Positions 56,406 through 64,000 of a stretch of DNA of 64,000 bases are shown here, in pieces. The DNA lies in assembly GCF_050624435.1 (NCBI RefSeq), contig NC_134539.1:143378025-143442024 (forward strand). The letters run 5' to 3'. The DNA comes from Tenrec ecaudatus (Eukaryota; Chordata; Mammalia; Afrosoricida; Tenrecidae). Under the pieces are notes generated by a model, which saw nothing but the letters and a program-made list of their open reading frames with translations, had not been told where the DNA came from and did not search any database. Within the stretch, counting starts at the first letter, position 1. Each line of letters starts with the position of its first letter. The position numbers were made by a program, and so were the translations under genes.

Positions 56406-59400
56406 CTGGAGAAACGGTGGGAAAAAGAACAAGACAACAGCACAGGGTTTGTCTCCCCGAAAGGAACATGCTATCAATGACAGTATGGGGGAGGGGGGGC
56501 GATTTCCATTTTCAAGTGTCTGGATCCGACACCTCACTTTAACGCCCAGCTTCTGGAAGAGGGCTGAGAGATGCCAGGCTCTCTGCATCCATTAGAAAGG
56601 CCACAGCAAATCCATGACGGGAGCCGTGGGAGGCCCTGTAGCTGGCTGCTGCTTCTCGAATCATGTCCAAAAGCCACTCAAGTGCCGGCAGAAGGAGACG
56701 GCTTCACCCAGGACCCCTTGGGATGAGCTCCCTGACTCCCTGGCAGTTACGGGGCCTGAAGAGAAGTGCACAGACACCTCTGCACTCTGGGCCCTTCTTT
56801 AGACAACAGGTGGCTCCGAGTTAGCATGGTTCCACAGGGAGGGACATACACATTTTGAAACCCAGGGACAAAAGAACTGATTTTCTATGGGATTATCCAG
56901 ATAGATAAATGGAGCAACCCTCCTGTACCGTAACTTGAAACCGTACTCCCTATACACGATACTCGTGCCAATGAGGCGAGGTCACAGGGGCCGCCTGGTT
57001 TGTGGAACTTCAATGGGGTGGTGACCACCAGAAGTGGCCACTGGCCAGTAGTCTAAAATCCAAGGGGGGACCAGCTCAGGACCCCTTTGCTTAGCAGGTT
57101 CACATAAACTGTGCTGGGGTCCTTCAGGCTCAGAGCCCCGTAGTATCTCAAGCATTAGCCATCAAGCAGGATTCTTCAGGTAGACATTAAATGTTAATAC
57201 ACTTTTACAGATCCTCATAAAGACAAATGACAACACTGAAAAGGAGGAAATTAATCTGAAACCACTGTTGACACACAGCAGCATTTTCTGGCGGTTACAG
57301 TAAATACCCACCCCTACCCCGCCCCCAGTCCCCCGAATCTGGACGCCACCTCAGATGAAAAGCTCCGCTTAACCTCAAGAGGCACTAATAGTGTCGCTCC
57401 TCACTAGAGTCAGAAGCGCTTCCATTTTGCTTTCAACAGATTTCATCCTGATTGAAGCTAATTCCTTCCCACGAATGACCTGTTTTAATAAGTGGTAGGC
57501 AGAGCGATTACCTGGAGTCTGCAGTCAGACTCACAAAACAGCTGTCACTCTTCGTTATGCATTGAGCAGTGTAAAAGAAATCATCAATTAGCTTGCTCTT
57601 TCAAAGGACTATTACAGGAAATAAAGGGCACATCTGCTTTCATAAAGACACCTGGTGATTAATTGTCCCTAATAGGAGGGGACTGAGACAAAGCTAGATT
57701 TTAATAGATTTCGAATGCAGTATGAAAGATGACCAGCAGAGAAGCTATCAATTGCTGTCTCCTCACTCTAGCTTGACTTGGATGCTGTGTGGACTCAGGC
57801 ATCATCGCCTCTCTTCACGTCCTGCTCAGTTGTCCAATAAATAGTAACAGGATGTATTACCTTGGAGGCTGTCATATTAAAGCCACCAGAATTTTACGCC
57901 TTATAAAATGTAAGTTTTATCTGTGTTTTTTGTTTTCTCCAGTGAGGGGATTTGGATGTGGGTCCAGGGAAGTGCGGTTCATGTCCCAGTCAAGTGCATG
58001 GTGCATCCGGTGATGTGTGATCTAGGCGCTGAGGCAGTAAAGATGAAGGGCGGCAAGCGGATGGGGCTGCAATTTCTTAACCTCCATGCCTGTCTCACCC
58101 GCACAATGGGAACACCACCACTGCTTCCTCAGGGGCCAGGACTCCTTCCTTCTCTGCTGCTGCCAGATCCACTTCCCACTTCCTTATGGCCACAATCCTT
58201 GCCTCCAGCCTAGTTTGCTGCTGTTTCCATAGGAGGGAATGGTCTGGAAAAGTCCATGCACCAAGAAAGGGAAGAGGCTGCGCTGCGGGACCTGGGAGAG
58301 GATGAGGGAGGGACCCCTAATGGGGAGGAGTCTGTTTCTCATACCACTGCCTATATCCAACAGGGTCTTGCTCACCTGTGACACTCAAAGAACACAAGGA
58401 AGAGTCATGGATGGTTTGAGAACTTTTGAGACCAGATCTGAAAAACCAAATAAAATTCTAACAAATGACCCTACCATGACATGCTTGCATTTCGATGAGG
58501 GCAAGAAGGCTATTTTACCCTGAGGTGCAAAGGAAAACTTGCTTCTGTGACCATGATTCAGCATGCAAAATGCACCCTGAAAATCTAGGAGCAGGAGCAA
58601 CTTGGAGCCGAGACCAACCGGTTATATAACAGTGAGTCAGGGGCGCCCACCTCGAGTAACTAGGAGATAAATCGACAGTTACTAGAAAGGCTGTTTTTCC
58701 ACTGGGAGAAGTGCAGCTTAACCAACACAAGCGGAATGCTGCGAATCCAGATAATGTCGTGAGAGAGCAACTTTTCCTTGGTTGTGACAAATATGAAGCA
58801 CTGCATGTGAATGCTGTTTTCAGAACCATCTGCTCTTGAGAAGTAGGGCCATTCTGATGCTTTTACACGTGTAAGATGGTCAGCCTCGGAGGTCTCGGCC
58901 AAGGGGACTGGAGCATAAACAAGAGGGGAGGGAGCAAGAGATGCTGACAGCCTCTCCCGGTCCCCCCCGTGAGTGGCTGTCCAGTGCTGATGATCAAGGA
59001 GTCTCCAAGAAAGCACAGCTGACGAAAACATGAGCTGCTTTCGATGGCCCTTCTGTGAGGGCCTGTGTGGAGTACAGGTGGCAGTTTCCCCACTCGCCAG
59101 CCTCAGTCACCACCCCCACTACCATTGCAGCCAAAGTCCTATCTCCCTCCTTCTCTCAGCTTCACACCCACCAAGGTGACCCCTGCCCTCCAGGGGTTTG
59201 TGCTTGAAGAATGAAGAGGACTTAGAGACATGATGCCACCACAGGGGACACACCTGCCGTGGTGCATGTCCCAGGGCCAGGGAGAAGCCACAGCTGGCAC
59301 ACAGGCTCCCTGTTGCTCTGTTTAGCAGGCTATCTGCACCCCTCAGTAGTAGCACTGTGGTGGCCATTCAGGTCAGCTGCTCACGGGTGTATTTCTAGGA

Positions 59401-60230
59401 AGCTAACTGTAAGGCCGCCGTCTCATTGGGCTCGCATCCCCGGGCACTGCTGCTCCAAGGAGTGGGGCTTGGCTGCCCCCGATCTGCCCTCCACCGTAAC
59501 TGAGGGGCTCCTTTGTCCGCTGACCGCCAGCCCTGGGCAAATGACGGAGGAAACTACTTCTAACGGGCAGCGGGACCACATGCTCCACAGAACAGGATGA
59601 GCGCTGCACCAGCGACGGCTCTGTGCCTGGCACACAGACCGGTGCCCACTGTGCATCTAGAACCACAGAAAGCGAGCGCTGGGATGTGTCTTGTTGACAC
59701 ACATCATGTTCACCTGCGCCTGCCTCTAACTGTTCCCGGAAACAGAGCCCTGCTGCTCCAAGGCTGACAGAGTCATCAATCTGAGTCCCCTAAAAGGTGA
59801 GTGAGCTTGAGTGGGCGCTACACCTGCCCTGAACTGGGTGGCCACGACTGCTCTCCTGGTGTCTACTACTGAAGAGGGCCAGGTGGGGGCACAGGGAGGC
59901 CACTGATGGGCTCTGGCTTGTTTTCTGCACTATTGAGCTGTATCCACCTCAGCTGCATGAGCAGACACTGCTGTGGGGAGGGCAGGGACTGCCTGAGCTC
60001 CCACTGCTGGCAACTCTGGAGGAGCCTGGCCCATACAGGTCCCTGACTGTGGAGCTGTGCGCACGGCCTAGAAGCCACGACCCAGATGGAAAGGCAAGGC
60101 TGAGGGGGACTCTGGGGAAGGTCCTCGCCTTCCTGCTTCAGCTTACCCATCTCACCCACCTTAGGGTCTGGCTGGATGACCCTGAGTGCCCTTCAGGTCA
60201 AAATAGTCACTTTGCCTGGATTCTTTAGGG

Positions 60231-60421
60231 CATTGGTTCTCAACCTGAGGGTCGTGACCCCTTTGGGGATCTAACGACCCTTTTACAGGGTCTCTGGATT
60301 CTTAACAGTAGCAAAATGACAGTGATGAAGTAGCAATGAAAATAATTTTATGGTTGGGGGGTCACACCACATGAGGAACTGTATTAAAGGGTTGCAGCAT
60401 TAGGAAGGTTGAGAACCACTG
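60231..60421 (+). mobile_element. SPIN hAT transposon (191 bp)
   Basis: The ends are CATTGGTTCTCAACCTGAGG and GGTTGAGAACCACTG. Inside are GGTCGTGACCCCTTTGGGGA, AGTAGCAAAATGACAGTGAT and CACATGAGGAACTGTATTAA. Flanks CTTTAGGG and CTTAGGGT are a slipped 8-bp duplication. Confidence 0.95.
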
Positions 60422-60450
60422 CTTAGGGTTTAACTAGTGCTTGTGCCACC

Positions 60451-60660
60451 AGGCTGGTTCTCTAGAGAAGCAAACCCCCTGATGTCTATATATATGTACA
60501 CATACGCACACACGCATGCAAATTTCTATCAAGAGAATGGCTCACACAGCTGTAAAATCGAGCCTGTCCAGTCTCAGCTCTGTGTTAGGGGCATTATTCA
60601 GTCCTATCTGCCAAGCCACTGAGAATTCAGACCCAGCCAAGTTGACACCAGACTATACTA
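60451..60660 (-). repeat. Dispersed repeat, relative of X
   Basis: TGGTTCTCTAGAGAAGCAAA, AGAGAATGGCTCACACAGCT and CAGCCAAGTTGACACCAG form a recognisable mammalian dispersed-repeat pattern. The head resembles that of the repeats at 62975 and 37-38 kb. The class was not resolved. Confidence 0.45.
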
Positions 60661-61835
60661 TCACAGAACTATGCATCTTGCATTACGATCCAAAGGAAAA
60701 GAGATTACGGAAGAGCACACCTAAGGGGTCACCTGGCTGCCTCTGAATGGTGGGGTGACACTCTCCTTCCGTGCATGGACCAATGAACGAGCACTATCCT
60801 AACAGCACTGATGAGACAACTGGGAAAAGCTTGGCCGAGGAGGACGATGTCCCTAGGGCAGACGTGAGGGATGCGAAGGGGAGGCCAGAGGCAGAGGAGG
60901 GTCGGCGTACTAGGCTCCTGGAGCCCCTGGATAGTCATAGGGAAGAAAGGAGACCTGAGACCTGGTACACCCTTCAAGGCTAGAGGGGAGGGGTCACAGC
61001 GAAAGCAGGGGGTGCACAGCCCGTTCCCAAAGGGGAGAGGCATCCACCTTTCAGGACATGTGCCCTGGTCACTGAACTTGTTCCCTGGTGGCCCTAGAAA
61101 GAAATGGCCTGCCCATGAGCTCAGGCCAGCCACTCCTCTAGACATTCTTCTTTGTGCCGCTCCCCCAAGGATCTGCCCACATTCAGATGTTGGACGGGGA
61201 GTCCCAGTGGGACGCCCGGCCCAGCCTCCACCTCCTCACCTACGCAGGCAGCTGTAATCAAGGTAAAGCAGGAATGAGCTCTTACACAGCCCTGTGTGGA
61301 TGGATGGATCCGCTTACTCCTTGCACTGTTTACGCTGTAGCAAAGCTTTGATCTACAGTGAAATGTCTTCCTGCCCAACAAGAGAGAAACTGCAGACTTT
61401 GGTGTATGGTGAAGTCAGCCTGCCGGGAGCTGCAGGGACACTTCTTAGATGCTGCAAGCCCCGATGTGGACCCGTGTCCCAGTTGGGGAATTTCTATTCA
61501 CTCAACAAAAACAGCCAGAAACAGAGTGTTCGCCTGCATTCTTTACTTTCTTGGGGCCGAGCTTCAGGAGGTGAGGTCGGCAGATCACATACCAGATGGT
61601 CAGGGTGGCGTCCACTGGGAAGGGTGATGATTCATTCCTTTTACAGTGAACGCAGAGTCCAACTTTGAAAGCCTTTCTGTGGGAGGACGGAACTCTCGCT
61701 AAACTCTCTGCAGAGGAGTCCAAATCCGTCCTAGTCTGACTCTCCGTTGGCTGGGAGCACTCTGGCCTCCGGAGGTGGCGACAAAGCCAGGGGGTGACAG
61801 GCAGCCTCAAGTGAACTTTTGGCTTTGCCGCTGTA

Positions 61836-62968
61836 CAGGCTTCGCCAAAAGCTCATGGAAAGAGAGAACTAAAAACGAACTAAGTAAAAGCATACACACT
61901 TGATTGCGCAACCTAAGTGCCATCCAGTCCAAGATAGCTTTCCAAGTGACGGTGCCAGCCATTTAGTCCATCTCTCACGAACTCGGTTCTGGGAGCTAAC
62001 TGTACCACGCAGTCTGAAGAAAGAGGGATGCCCGTCAACGATTTCTGAAGGATTTGGAAACCAGAGAAGTCAGAAGGAGCTAAGTCAGGAGTGTCAGGTG
62101 GCTGGAAATCTAGTGACTTCTCATCGAAACTCTCCCCAAATTGCCCTTGTTTGGGGAGAGGAATATGGGCAGGCAGAGGATGACACGCCCATGAAGCTCT
62201 TACGGGCAGTTTTCTGCTATGGTTTCCACTAACTTTCTCAAAACACTTCCACAATAAGCAGGCGTGATTGTTCTTTGGCCTTCCAGAAAACCAACAGGTC
62301 CAATTCCCCAAGCATCCCCCCAAAACTGTGACCTCTGCTCTTGACCAGGCTGCTTTTGCTTGGCCTGTGCCACTCCTACCCCGGGGGTGGGGGGTGGGGG
62401 GGGGTGGAGCTGGCTTTGCCATTAGGATTGTGTTGGAAAAGCCATGTTTCACCTTCTGTTACAATTCTTCGAAGAAATGCCTCTGGCTCTTAATCCCACT
62501 TGTTGAAAATTTCCATGGAAAGCTCTGCTCGTCTGCAGATGGGGACATTCTTGCACTCACTGAGCCGAACATCTACTCAACTTTGATTCTGAGTCAGAAC
62601 CGTGAAAGCAGAACCAATCGAGAAGTCTACGGTATTCAGGACTCTTGCTGTTCATGTTCACTGCTGGTCCTCTTCAGTCAGCACACACACAAGAGTAAAT
62701 ATTTCCTGGTCTGCCACTGTGGGCTTCACCTTCAACATCGTCTTGGCTGGTCTTGAAGTGAGTTATCCATCTGTAAACGGCTTCTCTGGGGAACTGCCCC
62801 ATCAACTTCATAAAGCTTCCATGATTTCACCATTCTTCCACTGCGCTCTGACAGGGGCTCCCTTTCTCAGGGCCCCCACCAAGCTCCAATCAGACGTGTT
62901 ACAACAAGTTAGCACAAGCTTCATTGGATGGAAACACTTTTTAAAATCCATGCATCGTTTTTTCATAG
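61836..62968 (-). pseudogene. Mariner transposon fossil with broken transposase
   Basis: Read leftwards, 1.1 kb shows scrambled but ordered mariner transposase segments. An N-terminal helix-turn-helix-like part lies near 62750-62850, a GETW-like segment near 62440, and near the C-terminus TPDLAPSDF (about 62080) and RDGLNGWHRHLESYLGLDG (about 61920-61975). The PDLAPSDF motif contains the third catalytic aspartate region. Several stops and frameshifts separate the segments, so it is dead. Putative TA targets are at the ends. It resembles the mariner group shared by some eutherian orders (BTMAR1-like), which I recall but did not compare. A G-rich run is at 62380-62408. Confidence 0.8.
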
Positions 62969-62974
62969 TATGTT

Positions 62975-63450
62975 AGTTTAGGTGACCAGAGAAACAATTC
63001 CACAGAAACTCCTATGTGTAAGACAGAGTTTTATACAAAGGGTAAGTGCACATCAAGAAAGCATCCCAACCCAGTGCTATCCAAGCCCATAAGTCCAACA
63101 TTGAGCCATATGTCCGACACCAATCTACAAATCTGCCTCCATCTCACAAAACACACACAATGACGCCGAACTGCAGGAGGAAAGCTGAATCAGTGAGTAT
63201 GTAAGCATCTCGGCGCTGGCCGGGGTCTCCACACAGCTGCTCCAGCACCCAGGGCTGCAATGGGGTAGGTCCATGTGGCTTCTCCTCGGGGATATCTTGC
63301 AGGAAGTGAGCCTTGCCAGCTGAGGCAAAGAACTAGCTAAGGCACCCTCACCCTGGCCTGACCATCAGAAAGCAAGAAACCCGAGAACTAGAAAGGCGAG
63401 GCTCACCCGTGTTAATCGGCCAGGTTGGCACAATAAATTAAACCTTAACT
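62975..63450 (-). repeat. Dispersed repeat X, second copy (uninterrupted)
   Basis: GTGACCAGAGAAACAATTCC, CATCAAGAAAGCATCCCAAC, GCCATATGTCCGACACCAAT and ATCAGTGAGTATGTAAGCAT match the reverse complement of the 37-38 kb copy. This copy has no LTR at the CAGTGAGTA site. It starts right after the mariner end. Confidence 0.7.
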
Positions 63451-64000
63451 ATCTCACATAGTAACTCTTTGAAGACCCCTTGTAATACTCTGGGGGTTGG
63501 CCTTGTCTGAAATCAATGGGAGGCTAAAAACAGCTCATGGTCAGTTGGAAGATATCCCAAGAGAGACTTGACTGGCTGTAAAACTAGAAAATCTCTCTTT
63601 TTTGATCAAATGGACACAAAAGAAGAACAATGATTTCAGTAAACATAATAAGAGAGCCATCTGATAGAGCCAGAGGCCAAGGTCACTTCATAATCTACAT
63701 ATCTCACTGGCCATCTTTCTTTAAACCAAATAGTTAATTCTTGGTGAATCCTAATTATTCTCTCGTTTATCTTGATCATGAGCCTAAGGAGTAAGCGGCT
63801 CACTCGGGAAAGGAATGCTCAGGTGAGGAAGTCATGTTTCCTCCTCTTCTCACCAGACCTTGCCGATGGGTGCACGACAAGACTTGTGTAATCAGTGTCA
63901 TGAGACTGTACACGGAGAACATTATCAGCTGACAGAAGGGTCACACATCTGTCTTTACCACAATTAAATATTGTGACAGAAGAAAAAGCTAATGTATCAC

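Larger units (their letters stand above)
56406..64000 (-). other. TEX2: TEX2 intron (upstream), no exon seen
   Basis: The next upstream exon must end with a single G in its split codon. I found no minus-strand open segment with SMP-like residues and proper splice sites. Except for the SPIN copy, repeat fragments and mariner fossil, 56410-60220, 60670-61830 and 63460-64000 contain nothing I recognise. Confidence 0.65.

Noticed and set aside
61913-62452. A 179-codon open frame on the minus strand as a host gene
   Set aside because: It mixes frameshifted mariner transposase pieces with a G/C-run-derived PPPTPH stretch. It is a chance-open fossil.
1-64000. CRISPR arrays, operons, bacterial promoters or an integrated virus
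   Set aside because: The repeats are eukaryotic SINE/LINE/DNA elements and microsatellites. No viral gene was seen; the only retrovirus-related sequences are possible solo LTRs.

Overview
This is a mammalian nuclear segment, almost certainly from a tenrec (Afrotheria; Echinops telfairi or a close relative). The window is packed with tRNA-derived AfroSINE copies and the RTE/BovB-type LINE tail that goes with them, which are afrotherian hallmarks. It also carries four SPIN hAT transposons, which among sequenced afrotherians are known from tenrec. No database was consulted; the species call rests on that repeat combination.

The gene order matches human 17q23.3: ERN1 (minus), SNHG25 with its two snoRNAs (plus), TEX2 (minus). 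Positions 1-28659 are ERN1 intron 1, largely interspersed repeats (about 20 AfroSINE copies, two SPIN copies, LINE 3' ends, MIR fossils). ERN1 exon 1, its CpG island and promoter lie at about 28660-29110. Positions 29110-40390 are intergenic and repeat-rich, with a three-deep nest of insertions at 36.8-38.1 kb. A second CpG island at 40.3-41.0 kb is the snoRNA locus. It has a TOP-type transcription start, the box C/D snoRNA SNORD104 with a 28S rRNA guide, and the box H/ACA snoRNA SNORA50C with 18S rRNA guides.

From about 42.0 kb to the right edge lies the 3' half of TEX2, read leftwards. It has five coding exons with matching splice phases (56405-56273, 50926-50807, 48923-48714, 46867-46747, 43661-43539) and a 3' UTR of about 1.5 kb. 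These encode the end of the SMP lipid-transfer domain. ERN1 (ER stress sensor) and TEX2 (ER contact-site lipid transfer) both act at the ER, but their adjacency is conserved synteny, not an operon.

The most informative observations are: snoRNA guide-to-rRNA matches that can be read straight from the sequence, including a 5' pocket of SNORA50C that fits the 18S AGCGUA-U-A-UUAAAG site better than the U34 site I recall for this family; a perfect CRE and an E-box embedded in SNORD104; the SPIN copies; two copies of a palindromic-ended MITE; a LINE with a perfect 15-bp target duplication; and nested insertions whose empty sites can be checked against paralogous copies in the same window. I found no new protein-coding system.
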